Positions 1 to 10,349 of a DNA stretch of 64,000 bases are shown here, piece by piece. This stretch comes from Pogona vitticeps (lineage: Eukaryota > Chordata > Lepidosauria > Squamata > Agamidae): positions 21,447,764-21,511,763 of the forward strand of contig NC_135789.1 in assembly GCF_051106095.1 (NCBI RefSeq). Reading direction: 5' to 3'. The translations under genes and the position numbers were made by a program. The notes under the pieces are model-generated. The model was not told the origin of the DNA. It saw only the letters and a list, made by a program, of their open reading frames with translations, and ran no database searches. Position 1 is the stretch's first letter. Each line of letters opens with the position of its first letter.

Positions 1-414
1 GATGGCCCCACAGCTGCTTCCATAAGGAAGATAACAGCCGAAAATTCTAGCTATGACCTGTACAGAGATAGGGCTGAAGCTTCCACCATTTACAACAGAT
101 CACCTTCCAAAACCAAATCAGATGGTAGAGGAAAGGAAACGCAGATCAATGTTGCAACCTTTCCAAACAATATCCCAATTAACAAGCCTCGTGATCTTAC
201 AAGCAAAATCAAAAACCAGAGCAATCAGGTGAAAATGCTCTCAAGGCCAAAGCATCTTTCAAAAGGTATTACATCCTCCAGAAAAAATAGAATATACCAT
301 CCATACAAAGAGAAGTTACATCCAGCCTGCTCGATGGGAACTATTTCCGACTCCATCTCCGAGTGGCATATGGGCAATAGATATGCCCCTTTAGTAGCTT
401 ATCCCCAGAACTGA
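1..414 (+). CDS. N-terminal part of the same LINE protein, ending at an in-frame TGA
   Basis: Frame 1 is open from base 1 to 411 and stops at TGA 412-414. Two codons later the same frame resumes without a break to 4209. The segment is rich in Lys, Ser and Asn and has no domain I recognise, as is usual for the linker before a LINE endonuclease. It could be the end of a separate ORF1, but the shared frame and very short gap suggest one protein cut by a single stop codon. It is partial at the left edge. Confidence 0.5.
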   Translation, partial: DGPTAASIRKITAENSSYDLYRDRAEASTIYNRSPSKTKSDGRGKETQINVATFPNNIPINKPRDLTSKIKNQSNQVKMLSRPKHLSKGITSSRKNRIYHPYKEKLHPACSMGTISDSISEWHMGNRYAPLVAYPQN

Positions 415-417
415 CTA

Positions 418-3400
418 TTGGAAGGCAAAAAATATAAACATCTTAAGAAGCCTTTGTCCTGGAATATTGCATGGGGGAAAAACAAACAAAAAGTCCAACT
501 CCACAAAGATACCACAGTTTCAAACGCAACAACGACTACCTACTTGGGTAGAGCTGAAAGATATTCCTTTAGCAGAGAGACACAAAGAAATCAAAACAAC
601 AAAGACTGGGCCCGCAAAGATTATCCTTTTCCCACACCAGTTGCTCCCCTCACCTACAGAGGATGTCAGTCATCAGATGTATCCCTGCCTGCTCTGGAGA
701 AGCTAAAGTTATACAAGGAAGGGAACCCCATTAAAATGCTCTCTGCCACAAGAGGGGAAATGACCCCAAAGGCAAAACAACTGAACATTCAGGAGCGAAA
801 TGAGGCACCAGACACTCAAGAATCGCGGTGTGCTCCAGAAAGCAACCAAACATCTGCATCTAAAATTGAACTTTTATCATGGAATGTGGCAGGTTGGACC
901 AGATGTATCTCCCAAACTCATGATACTCCTTTCTTTCGTAGCAAATATGACATCATTCTTTTGCAAGAAACTTGGTCTGACAAAGATATAATACTAGATG
1001 GTTTCAACTCCTTCATGGTAAAGGCAATCCCAGGGCGCGGACCGGGGAGACTGAAGGGGGGACTGAGCATCCTGGTATCAACGGCTCTGAAAGTAAAATC
1101 TACGATGAAACCCCCCCTGAGACAGCTGGCCATGGCAGTAGTACTTACAGGAAGTATGAAAACCCTATTGATTATTAACATATACTTACCTCCCACATCC
1201 AGAAAAGCTGAAATAGAAGGAAACTGGACAGACCTTGAAAACTATGTAAGAGAGCTTATCATGGAACATCCAGATGCTTTGGTCCTGACTGGTGGGGATC
1301 TAAATGCCCGTATGGGACCAGATGATGACTATCTGGGAACCAAATTTAAGATGATAGCCAACTTAAGAAATGATAATGTGGGGACCCTGAATCAGGAGAG
1401 GGCATCTAAGGACCAACATGCAAATTATGCCGGGGCCTGTCTGTACAAATTTGCTTACAGACTGGGCCTCTCAGTTTTAAATGGCACAATCACAGGCGAT
1501 ACTCCAGGAAAATACACATTTATGGCAGCAACTAAAGCTAGTACAATTGACTACATCCTGGTGTGCAGGGGGCTCCTTTCCATGGTCAAAACTCTCCAAG
1601 TACTTCCTTACATGGAGGGGGATCATTTCCCCCTACATCTAAGTTTCCACCTAAACATCAGAAACTTAGACACAGAACCAAGATATCATACTGAAATTAC
1701 AGCACTAGAAAGAGTGGGTTGCCGAGTAATATGGTCACTTAATCTGGCACAAAATTTAAAACAACTTTTAACTTCGAAAAATCTGATTGATGCCCTTAAT
1801 CCAGTAGGAAGCCAGACAGTCCACTGGAATCCCATAGATAAATATGAAATTCTCCTACAACAATTAAAGCCACATCTCGTCCATTCATATAGCAAAAACC
1901 TTCAGAATTCATATAACCGATCGAAACCTTGGTTCAACCAAAGCTGTAAGGCAGCAAAACAACTAGTTAATCAGACATACCAGGAATACCTGAGAGCAGA
2001 AGACCATGTCAAAAAAGAGGCCCTCCTAAAACTACTGGTACATAAGAAAGAATACAAACAGCAGATACATCACAGTAAAAGAGAACACAAGAGAGAACTA
2101 TGGAGGAAGGTGATTGAAGCAGCAAAAGCCAAAAATCCATCCCTTTTCTGGAAACTAATCTCAGGCAGACTATCAGAGCCCAAACACCCATTATCCTCTT
2201 GTATTCCACCAGATAAATGGGTATCCCACTTTACAAGTATGTATGAGGATGTCATTGTACCCCCTTCTCCACTAATGCTTGGAAGCACTCCCAAATGGCC
2301 CCCGGTGACCCCAGGTGAAATAATAGCTCATATAGATCAGTTAAAAAATGGAAAAGCCCCAGGCCTTGACGGCATCCCACCAGAACTCCTAAAAGAAAAC
2401 AAGACATGGTGGGGCTCCTTTCTAGCACCTCTCTTCACCCATATTAATGACACAGGCCAAATCCCAATATCATGGAAAACGGCCACAGTGGTCCCATTTT
2501 ATAAGAAAGGGAAAAGGGAAGATCCAGCCAACTACAGGCCAATAAGTTTGCTGAATATCATAAGCAAACTATATGCAAGGCACCTCCTAGACAAACTCCT
2601 GGAGTGGCTTGAAGTAGAAAATATCATTGGGGCAGAACAAGCAGGCTTTCAGCCAGGGAGATCCACAATAGAACAATGCCTAATTATACAGCATCTTATA
2701 GAGAAATACTCAGCCAAAGGAGTAACATCACTCTATGCCGCCTTTGTGGACTTTAAATCAGCATTCGATTCTATATCGAGAACACACCTCTGGGACAAAC
2801 TATCAAACTCATCTATAGACAAAAGACTTCTATATCTAATCAGGGCCCTACATGAAGAAACATACCTGAGAGTCAGGTGCAGCAGACAGGGACACCTCAC
2901 GGAATCTGTGCAAACGCACAGAGGTGTTAGGCAAGGCTGCCTACTGGCTCCAGCATTATTCATATTTTACATAAACGACTTATCAAGCTGGCTTAACACC
3001 GCCGATCTCCATTCACCTAAACTTACAGATAGAACAGTGCCAGCCTTACTCTATGCTGATGATACAGTAATTCTATCCAGAACCCCCATAGGGCTGAGGA
3101 GGGCACTTAAGAAGCTTGCCTCATACTGTGAATATAAATCCCTAACGATTAACTATCAGAAGACCAAGATAGTCGCCTTTGGACAGAGACCCAAGAGTAG
3201 GTCATGGCAAATAAATGGACACAGTATCGAACAGGTGAACAGCTTCAAATATCTGGGGGTAGTACTACAGGCCTCAGGTTCTAGGCTTCAGCATAGTAAA
3301 TTTGTGGCTGATCAGGGAGAAAGATCGGCTAATAGTATAGTAAAATTCCATCTCTCCCAAGGAGGGTCCTTTATACCAGCAGCCCTCAAACTGTATAGAG

Positions 3401-4209
3401 CAAAGGCATTAGCCCAGCTGCTATACGGCTCATTCATGGGGCCACCCAGCTCTCACTTTGCACCACAAGAAATAGTCCAATCCAAATTCTTAAGAACTAT
3501 ACTCCAGATCCCAAGATGCGTGTCAAATGCAAGGATAAGGCTAGAAACAGGATGCCTTAAAGTAGAAGCCTGGATTAGAATTCAATCTATATATATGTGG
3601 CTAAAGGGACAGTTAAATCCAAAAGGCCTATTTTCCTTGTTATTTAAAGACAACTATCAATCTAAGTGGGTTAAATCGGTCCAGGGCTACTTGGGGAAAA
3701 TTGGCCTCTCACCTCAGGCACTTATATCCTCTGGAATAGAGCAGGCAAAACAAATAGTTAAACAAAGAATAGAGGACAATGAATATCAAACAGACCTTTC
3801 TAGCATCCAAAATATGGCAGCAAGGACTTACATCAAAAATTTTATGGTACCGGCCAAATACTTAACATCTTTGGAAATTAAAGGAATTAGAAGAGCCTTT
3901 ACTCTGGCAAGGTGTTTGGCCCTCCCCTCTGCTGTACTAGAAGGGAAGTATAAAAATACCCCTTTTGCTGAAAGGTTATGCTCCTGCCACCTGAGGGAGA
4001 TTGAGACCATACAACACATGTTCTTCACCTGCCCATTGTATGAAGCAGTGCGGAAAGAGACTATAACCCCCTTAATAGATAGACTGCCAGGACGTTCGGA
4101 GGGAAAAAGGCTTGAGTTCCTTCTCTCAGATGTTGATGTCCAGATCACCTGTCGGGTTGCAAGGCTCTGTGTAGCAATACTTCGACTGCGGAAGTTAAAT
4201 ACCAATTAG
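418..4209 (+). CDS. LINE polyprotein: AP endonuclease, reverse transcriptase, Cys/His knuckle
   Basis: The 1263-codon stretch encodes the protein that nicks the target and copies LINE RNA by target-primed reverse transcription. Visible endonuclease motifs are LLSWNVAGW at 871, LLQETW near 958, GDLNAR near 1294, STIDYIL near 1540 and EGDHFPL near 1615. Reverse-transcriptase motifs are GKAPGLDGIPPELL near 2350, NYRPISLLN near 2530, FVDFKSAFDS near 2743, GVRQGCLLAP near 2923 and the catalytic YADD at 3052-3063. A C-x-C...H-x4-C knuckle (CSCH...QHMFFTC) lies near 3979-4035. The frame begins at a TTG just after a TGA, and the same frame is open upstream from base 1 to 411. The true start is therefore probably upstream of the window, with the TGA a nonsense change. 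The first in-frame ATG is at about 736. All catalytic motifs look intact. Confidence 0.85.
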   Translation: MEGKKYKHLKKPLSWNIAWGKNKQKVQLHKDTTVSNATTTTYLGRAERYSFSRETQRNQNNKDWARKDYPFPTPVAPLTYRGCQSSDVSLPALEKLKLYKEGNPIKMLSATRGEMTPKAKQLNIQERNEAPDTQESRCAPESNQTSASKIELLSWNVAGWTRCISQTHDTPFFRSKYDIILLQETWSDKDIILDGFNSFMVKAIPGRGPGRLKGGLSILVSTALKVKSTMKPPLRQLAMAVVLTGSMKTLLIINIYLPPTSRKAEIEGNWTDLENYVRELIMEHPDALVLTGGDLNARMGPDDDYLGTKFKMIANLRNDNVGTLNQERASKDQHANYAGACLYKFAYRLGLSVLNGTITGDTPGKYTFMAATKASTIDYILVCRGLLSMVKTLQVLPYMEGDHFPLHLSFHLNIRNLDTEPRYHTEITALERVGCRVIWSLNLAQNLKQLLTSKNLIDALNPVGSQTVHWNPIDKYEILLQQLKPHLVHSYSKNLQNSYNRSKPWFNQSCKAAKQLVNQTYQEYLRAEDHVKKEALLKLLVHKKEYKQQIHHSKREHKRELWRKVIEAAKAKNPSLFWKLISGRLSEPKHPLSSCIPPDKWVSHFTSMYEDVIVPPSPLMLGSTPKWPPVTPGEIIAHIDQLKNGKAPGLDGIPPELLKENKTWWGSFLAPLFTHINDTGQIPISWKTATVVPFYKKGKREDPANYRPISLLNIISKLYARHLLDKLLEWLEVENIIGAEQAGFQPGRSTIEQCLIIQHLIEKYSAKGVTSLYAAFVDFKSAFDSISRTHLWDKLSNSSIDKRLLYLIRALHEETYLRVRCSRQGHLTESVQTHRGVRQGCLLAPALFIFYINDLSSWLNTADLHSPKLTDRTVPALLYADDTVILSRTPIGLRRALKKLASYCEYKSLTINYQKTKIVAFGQRPKSRSWQINGHSIEQVNSFKYLGVVLQASGSRLQHSKFVADQGERSANSIVKFHLSQGGSFIPAALKLYRAKALAQLLYGSFMGPPSSHFAPQEIVQSKFLRTILQIPRCVSNARIRLETGCLKVEAWIRIQSIYMWLKGQLNPKGLFSLLFKDNYQSKWVKSVQGYLGKIGLSPQALISSGIEQAKQIVKQRIEDNEYQTDLSSIQNMAARTYIKNFMVPAKYLTSLEIKGIRRAFTLARCLALPSAVLEGKYKNTPFAERLCSCHLREIETIQHMFFTCPLYEAVRKETITPLIDRLPGRSEGKRLEFLLSDVDVQITCRVARLCVAILRLRKLNTN

Positions 4210-4414
4210 ATTGCTGTTCCCAGTTGTATGTATGCCAACATGTTCTAATGGAATACTGAAAGTTAGAAATTTTAAGGTTTTATAAGGTTTTTACTTATGT
4301 GACTGGTCTAAGGACTGTAAATAAACTATTGATTGATTGATTGATTGATACCTGTAGTTAATAAGAAAAGAAAAATCTAGATGGATGATGGAGGAAAGAC
4401 TTAAAATTGTAAAG

Positions 4415-5900
4415 GACAGGAAAAAGCAAAAGTAAAAGGTGACAGAAATAGGGTCAGAACCTCAAATGTTCAGCACCTCTCAATGAAGAGTCAAAGAGAA
4501 CTGTTATAATGATCAATGGCCCCTGGACTGGAAATGTTCAAAATATATTCCAGTCCCCAAGAAAGGGGATGCTGAGGAGTGCAGGAACTTGAGGACCATT
4601 GCTTTCATTTCCCATGCAGGCGAAGTGATGCTTAAGGTGTTACAACAAAGGCTTTTACCTTAGATGGAGCGAGAAATGCCTGGTGTTCAAGCTGGATTCC
4701 GAAAAGGAAGAGGCACTTGAGATCATATTGCAAATATCTGAATGCACCAAAGAATTTCAGAAGATCATCCATGTATGATTTATGGGCTACAGCAAAGCCT
4801 CTGACTGCGTGGATCAAGAGAAACTATGGCTTGTTCTCAAAAAATGGACTTGATTGTACTTAGGTATAACCTGTATTGGTGGACAAGAAGCTACCACTAA
4901 GACAGAATATGGGGAGACAGAGTGGTCTCCTCTAGGCAAAGGGGTCAGATAAGGGTGCATTTCATCATCATCACTGTCGTCATCATAGAACTGCAGCGCT
5001 GGAAGGGACCCTGTGAGATCATCGAGTCCAGCCCCTGTCCAGGAAGCCCAGTGGGGGAATCGAACTCCCAACTTCTGGCTCCACAGCCGGAGACCTCAAC
5101 CCCTGAGCTATCCATCTGTACTTTTATTACCTTATCTGTTCAGTCTGTACACAGAACATATCATACGGAAAGCCAGACTAGATTCAGATGAAGGAGGAGT
5201 GAAAATTGGTGGAAGAAACGTCAAGATGTGCAGATGACATCCTTTTATGGGCAGAAAGAAAGCAGCAAGGGCTTGAAACCGTTTTATGTGAAAGTGAAAG
5301 AAGAAAGTACCAAAGCAGGATTGCAGTTGAATGTTAAGAAGGCAAAAAAAAAAATCACTACAGAACTACACAACCTTGATGCTGACAATGAAGAAATTGA
5401 AATAAAGATGTGGAGTACCCTGGTTCAGTCCTCATTCCAAAAGGTTGACGGCAGCCAAGAAATCAGAAGGAGACCGGGATGAGGAAGGGCAGCCATGAAG
5501 GGATTAGAAACAATCATCAAGTGTCAGGATGTGTCCCTGGAGATCAAGATCATCCACACTCTTTTATTTCCAGTAACCATAGGTGGATGTGAAAGCTGGA
5601 CAGGGAAGAAACCTGACAGGAAAAAGAATAGATTCATTTGAAAAGGGGTGCTGGATTAGAGCTTTCCAGATAACCCTGGAACTGCCGGAAAGATAGATAA
5701 GTGGGTCCTAGATCAAATCAAGCCTGAATTATTTCTGGAGGTAAAACATGTGGAAGCTGAGGTTGTCCTACTTTGGGCACCTCCTGAGAAGTCAGGATTC
5801 CCTGGGAAAGACATGGATGCTTGGAAAGGTGGAAGGCAGCAGGAAAAGAGGAGGGCCCAATGGGAGATGGACTCATACATTAGAGGTGATAGGATGCTAG
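4415..5900 (+). mobile_element. Old, degraded BovB/RTE-type LINE relic
   Basis: Scattered peptide-level matches in changing frames follow the BovB reverse-transcriptase order: IPVPKKGD-like at about 4553, 'GEVMLKVLQQRLLP' near 4621, 'GVQAGFRKGRGT' near 4681, and a 'HIIRKARLDSDEGGVKIGGRN' type stretch near 5157. The order is correct but stops and frameshifts are many, so this copy is clearly older than the BovB copies at 18.9, 28.2 and 52.4 kb. It is interrupted by a SINE at about 4960-5118. Confidence 0.65.
4960..5118 (-). mobile_element. tRNA-derived SINE with CR1-like tail
   Basis: Read on the minus strand it starts with a tRNA-like head (box A-like TAGCTCAGGGGTTGAG, box B-like GGGAGTTCGATTCCCC). 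It ends in a CR1-type 3' end (GGGTCCCTTCCAGC...TTCTATGATGA). It interrupts the old BovB/RTE relic, so it inserted later. Confidence 0.7.
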
Positions 5901-6270
5901 AACAAGCCATCAATAGGAGAGCGACTGGTTGTAATAGGCTGAAGCACTTTTTTTCTTTGTGATATGCCCAAAGTTTGATTCTGTGCAGATGTGTGATTTA
6001 AATGCAGGTTTTAAAAAGAGAGAAATTGCATATTGGTGCATGTGAATGGAGGGGCAAAGGAGGGGAAAAATTGAAGAGAGAACTTGTTGAGGGAGAGCGA
6101 GGGTGGTGAATGGGGGATGGCCGGGAAGGGAGATCTGCCGGGCTGCCTCCTGAACAGGAAGACGCTCCTTCTGTCTTATCTGAAGTAACCGTCCCAATTA
6201 ATTTAAAAGTTAGAAATAGTCCTGAAAGAAGATACAAGCAAGGGGAGGTGGGGAGATGACTGGCCATTAA
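5900..6270. other. No recognisable gene
   Basis: Purine-rich, non-repetitive sequence. I see no convincing exon, repeat end or structured RNA here. Confidence 0.5.
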
Positions 6271-6419
6271 AAAAACAAAAACAAAACCAAACCGGGGTGG
6301 TCTTCTACCGCCTGAAACGACAGAGAATCAGTAAAATTCAGCCCAGGAAAAAAAATGGATCGGGCAGGGTTTTAAACCGCAGAAGGGTTTTCCCTTCCTG
6401 CTGTAGGCCAGCCGTTGCT

Positions 6420-7560
6420 GTAGATTCAATTGAAATGTTTCTGACAGTGTGGTCACAGCCTTAGCCACACAGCGGCGGCAAACACCCTCCTCAGACTTCC
6501 AAGCAAGATGGCGGTCACACCAGCAAAAGGTTTCCGAGATTCACTTCTCATGAATTTCGACCCTTTCTGGGAAGTTCAGATGATGCACGACCGTTGCAGA
6601 AAGGTGTCCCAGCATATATATAAAAAAGATAACCGAATGAAATCAGCTTAGGGTTGGTAAAATGAGAGGTAGTAACAAAAAAGTGGAATTGAGAGGCTCA
6701 GAAGGCAGGTCAAGGAAAGGCCTAATGGGCTGTTCTTTTTTGTCGTCTTCTTTGTCTTTTTCAGGGCATCTATGTTTCGTTCTGTTCTCTTCTATTTCAT
6801 TTGGTTTCATGAGGGGAAAATGGCATTCCCCCCCCCCCGAACCCTTGCGTGTCTCTGCTACACCTGGAGAGCACAACCGACGGTGTTTGGGTCCTCCCGT
6901 CCACAAGCCGCGAGAATCCACTTCATCCACGTTGGCCCCAAGCCCAACTGGGAGGGGGGGGACAAACAGACACCACCCTCGTGTGGTTCCCTGACTTTGT
7001 GAAGTTGCTGAGGGACAGAACTGGCAACCCCACCCCAACCGCGCTAACTCCGCTTTGCAAATGGTGTTTTCCTCCCTGGCGGGATGAGGACATGGGGGGC
7101 ATACCGCGAAGCCTCCTGAGCGTCTCTACCCGCACACCACAAACGTCGGAGGTGGCTCTCTCGGATCTTCGAAGGAGGGACCGTCCTCACAGCCACGCGC
7201 CTAAATCCGTGCTTCACCTGAGCCGACGTCACCATCTGGCTGTGAAAGAAGCCTTCTTCCCGCAGCCATGTTGTGTTGAGCCACGGAAGAGGGGCCAGGC
7301 CTGGAGTCACGCGGGTTGGTGTGGATTCCCCCCCCCCCGTTCCAGGTTCCGCGCCTCTCAACCCAAAGGTCACCTTGGAGGGATCCACCACAGGACCGAG
7401 AACTGCCTTCCCCTCCCTTTCCCACGTGGTCTTTGAACGCTTGCTTGGACTCTTGTACCTTGCGTATGAAATGGTCGCTTTGGGGCAGAGATTCATGAAC
7501 TGCTCTTCTTTGGGGCTCATTTGGTACTCCAGAAAGCTGTATTTGGTTTTTAAAAAAGAA
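6420..7560. other. GC- and CpG-rich stretch, possible promoter or CpG island
   Basis: This is the most CpG-rich non-duplicated part of the first 15 kb. A YY1-like AAGATGGCGGTC sits at about 6506-6517, a motif common at vertebrate housekeeping starts and in LINE 5' ends. The open frames in both strands across 6640-7520 have no protein-like pattern and are probably chance openings in GC-rich DNA. C-runs at 6830 and 7330 also argue against coding. No splice-consistent exon was found. Confidence 0.3.
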
Positions 7561-7599
7561 AATAAGAAAACGAGGAATAACCCTTAGCTATCCTGTAGG

Positions 7600-7965
7600 C
7601 TGGTTCCTTGCCCCTCGGGGTTCAGACCTCCTAGATCTGAGCTGAGCCCCTTTTTCCTCTTACATGCGACCAGGAAGGGGATGATCTTGAGGGCTACCTT
7701 CCCAAGAGGTGGAGAAGGGCAGATGTGCGCAAGGAGGGCTCAGGGCTGGTCCGTACGTCTCAATTGGAGCAGACCGAATTGGACTAAAAAGGCTCGCTTA
7801 CAACCGGGTAGAGGGCTGGTATCTCTTAAGGGAGCCTGTCTCCATTAAGAAAACAACAGCAACAGCAACAAACAGATAAATAAACAAGCCCCCCTCCTTG
7901 CTCCCTCCTCTCTTCTCCTCTCCTTGGTGGATGTTTCCAATTTTTAATTTTTGTTCTTCTTGGTG
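7600..7965. other. Unassigned sequence
   Basis: A short run around 7700-7790 has a faint LINE-like look (an open reading of KRWRRADVRKEGS), but it is too short to assign. Otherwise I see nothing. Confidence 0.3.
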
Positions 7966-7973
7966 ATGTAGAG

Positions 7974-8109
7974 CACTGGTTCTTAACCTTGGGTTACTCA
8001 GGAGTTTTGGACTGCAACTCCCAGAAGCCTTCACCACCAACTGTGCTGGCTGGGGTTTCTGGGAGTTGCAGTTCAAAAACATCCGAGTAACAAAGGTTAA
8101 GAACCACTG
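7974..8109. mobile_element. 136-bp hAT-type miniature element with intact 8-bp target duplication
   Basis: The ends are inverted repeats (CACTGGTTCTTAACC on the left, GGTTAAGAACCACTG on the right). The inner halves are also complementary (CTGCAACTCCCAGAAGCC against GTTTCTGGGAGTTGCAG), so the element can fold back along most of its length. The flanking repeat ATGTAGAG occurs at 7966-7973 and 8110-8117, the 8 bp expected of hAT transposition. A larger relative sits at 48698-49290. Confidence 0.88.
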
Positions 8110-8119
8110 ATGTAGAGCA

Positions 8120-8790
8120 TCAGTGCTGCCTTAGTAGAAGTGTTGAATTTCCCAATCTCGTGAAGTGGCTCAGCTGTCTTGTTATGCCACTTAATGAGAT
8201 TAGGAAATTGAAAGCAGAAACAAAATGTGAAGATGCAGGCTTTGCTTTGGTTTGATTCCAGTGATTGCTGGAAACGAAGCAAAATGCAGCAAATCTACCC
8301 GTGCATCATGAAACCGCCACCCCTAACAGGGACCCAGAATGCTGTGAGTAGGGACCCTCTGGGGATGAGCAGGTTCGCTCTAGCAATTCTGTTGTCTGAT
8401 CACTGGCAAAAGGAGAGAACCAGCCCATCCCTGCTCACCAAATCACACCCAGACTTGCATATTTAAGTTGTGTATGTGTTTTAAATGTAGTGGGCAAAGC
8501 AGCTAATGTTACTTTGAAACTCAGTGATTGCAGTGTGGCCACAGCGACTTAAGCTGATAAGTTCTACCTGCTCCATGTACAAAACAGACTCTATTGGACT
8601 GAGGCCCAAAATCTGCTCTGCCCACCATCCTGTTCAGCCCTCCCCAGAATGATCCCAGGACCGTCAGATGGCCCCAAGCCCAGTCAAATGGCTTGGAAGC
8701 TGTCTTATATGGAGACATTGATCTACCTAGGCGGGTCCTGGCAGCTCTGAAGGGCCACAGCCCCAGGCCAGGATGTCAAGAGACTGACAG
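8120..8790. other. Unassigned single-copy-looking sequence
   Basis: No splice-consistent exon, repeat end or RNA gene is visible between the hAT miniature element and the GA microsatellite. Confidence 0.4.
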
Positions 8791-8792
8791 GA

Positions 8793-8794
<2 letters not shown>

Positions 8795-8840
<46 letters not shown>

Positions 8841-8938
8841 GCCAGACTGAACAGCACTTGATAGTGAGAAGCTTCAACCACCATGAGATGGAATGCTTAA
8901 GAGGGTGGTTGACTCTCTCTCTCTCTCTCTCTCTCTCC
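8795..8938. repeat. Paired inverted microsatellites (GA)n and (CT)n
   Basis: (GA)n at 8795-8835 and (CT)n at 8913-8938 lie in inverted orientation about 77 bases apart. They could pair as a stem in single-stranded form. Confidence 0.9.
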
Positions 8939-9395
8939 CCTTGGGGTTTTTAACAGGCTGCTTTAGCGATAGACTGCCTTCTCCATCAGTGTAGTTATCG
9001 CTGCTGATTTTATTCTCACCACCAAGAGAGAAAGTTTTCAAATGTTTTCTCTCTGCTGAGTGAGATTGTGTGAGTTTTTTTGGGACCTCTCTTCCCCTTC
9101 TAAAAAAGAAAGAAAGAAAGAAAGAACGAAATTGAATGACAGCAGAGAATTCTAAGGGCCTCACCAAAGTACAGGATTCTGCAGGACAGACCACGTCACC
9201 GTTCGGTTACTGCTCTTCCGAGCTTAATGGCCACACTCCACTTTCTTGATTGTCTGAAGCTGCAGGTTTGAATGCCTGTCTTCCATTAGGATTCTCCCAG
9301 TAACTAGAAAATGGTGGTGATGGAATGACTGATAACAGATTCTGCCCTCCTCATCAAAGACTTGAAAGGCTGTCCTTCAGAGAAGGGGCAGGATT

Positions 9396-9620
9396 TGTTC
9401 CTGATCCTCCCAGAGTGCAGGACACACAACAATGGGCTCAAGTTACAGGAAGCCAGATTTCGGTGGAATATCAGGAAAAACCTCCTAACTGTTAGAGCAG
9501 TACAACAACGGAAACACTTCAGGAGGTGATAAGTGCAATATGAGGGACTTTCTCTCTCACTCGCTCACACTCTCTCACTCACATGGACAGGAGGAAAAAG
9601 GTGAATTCCCACCTCTGGAA
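9396..9620 (+). mobile_element. CR1-type LINE 3' fragment
   Basis: The stretch 'ggctcaagttacaggaagcc', followed by AACTGTTAGAGCAGTACAACAA, is typical of the 3' region of reptile CR1 copies. A second copy of the same region is at 44730-44905. Confidence 0.65.
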
Positions 9621-9749
9621 ACCTTCAGAAGCAACCCTTCACCCTGTGGTCTTTAACACCCCAGAACAGCCATTTTTCAGAATCGGAAGTCGACCTTGGT
9701 AGGGTCCAAGTTTTGGTTTTGTTGTTTATGAATTTCGTGGCCATTGAAA

Positions 9750-9922
9750 TCCTTCCTTCCTTCCTTCCTTCCTTCCTTCCTTCCTTCCTTCCTTCCTTCC
9801 TTCCTTCCTTCCTTCCTTCCTTCCTTCCTTCCTTCCTTCCTTCCTTCCTTCCTTCCTTCCTTCCTTCCTTCCTTCCTTCCTTCCTTCCTTCCTTCCTTCC
9901 TTCCTTCCTTCCTTCCTTCCTT
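9750..9922. repeat. (CCTT)n microsatellite, about 43 units
   Basis: A pure tetranucleotide array bordered by AAT and TTG-rich sequence. The open frames running through it are artefacts of the repeat. Confidence 0.97.
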
Positions 9923-10222
9923 GTTTTTTGTTTTGTTTTTTGAATTAATGTTTGCAGTTAGGACATAAAAGACACCCTCAGATGCTGAGAAAGGATTGTG
10001 ACTCACTGCCTCGCTGGGTGCGATCTCCCCTCAAAGCAACTCATCTGTCCCTGGAGGAACCACTCCAGCCCCCCCCCAAAAAAAGATGGAATCAAGGATG
10101 GTGGAAGTCAAGGTTGGGTAGGTGAGCGCCTGTTTGGGAAGGTAAACTGGGTGGTTCTGCACTGGCTGTAGGGAAAGGGCATTCTGGGTTATTGTAATCC
10201 AAAAAAAAAAAAAACCCCATCT

Positions 10223-10349
10223 CCAAGGGCTGCCTATCACCACACCTCCTGGGAGCACATGGACGGTGCCTGGTGGAAGAGAATCAGCTTTTCTGTCAGT
10301 AGAAATGTCAGTGCATTTCAATGCTAATCCTTCATTCCTGGTGTTTGAA
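10223..10349 (+). pseudogene. Partial copy of the SVEMSVHF exon
   Basis: About 127 bases match the minus strand of 26270-26400 and keep one frame. Both read GLPITTPPGSTWTVPGG, then ES, SVEMSVHF and ANPSFLVFE, with only a few amino-acid changes. The match starts directly after an A-run at 10201-10214 and ends at TTTGAA. Only the middle of the exon is present and no splice site borders it, so it is probably a fragment left by duplication. Frame preservation suggests the parent exon is coding. Confidence 0.5.

Larger units (their letters stand above)
1..4350 (+). mobile_element. Vingi/I-like non-LTR retrotransposon (LINE), 5' end outside the window
   Basis: The element is open in one frame from the first base to 4209 apart from a TGA at 412-414. 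Its 3' untranslated part ends in an ATTG/TTGA repeat at about 4328-4350. It carries an APE-type endonuclease followed by a reverse transcriptase and a C-terminal Cys/His knuckle, the layout of single-protein I/Ingi/Vingi-group LINEs. Two more degraded relatives lie at 32.2-36.0 kb and 46.9-49.7 kb on the minus strand. This copy is by far the best preserved and hence probably the youngest. The 5' end, and so any target-site duplication, lies beyond the window. Assignment to Vingi rather than another I-group clade is inference. Confidence 0.85.

Noticed and set aside
6849-7436. 195-codon plus-strand open frame, and 158 codons on the other strand
   Set aside because: It passes through C-runs, has no protein-like pattern and has no paired splice sites. 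GC-rich DNA gives long chance frames.
9750-9922. CRISPR array
   Set aside because: The units are 4 bp without spacers, and the sequence is vertebrate.
9677-10006. Repetitive open frames over the CCTT array
   Set aside because: The amino-acid repeats only reflect the tetranucleotide array.
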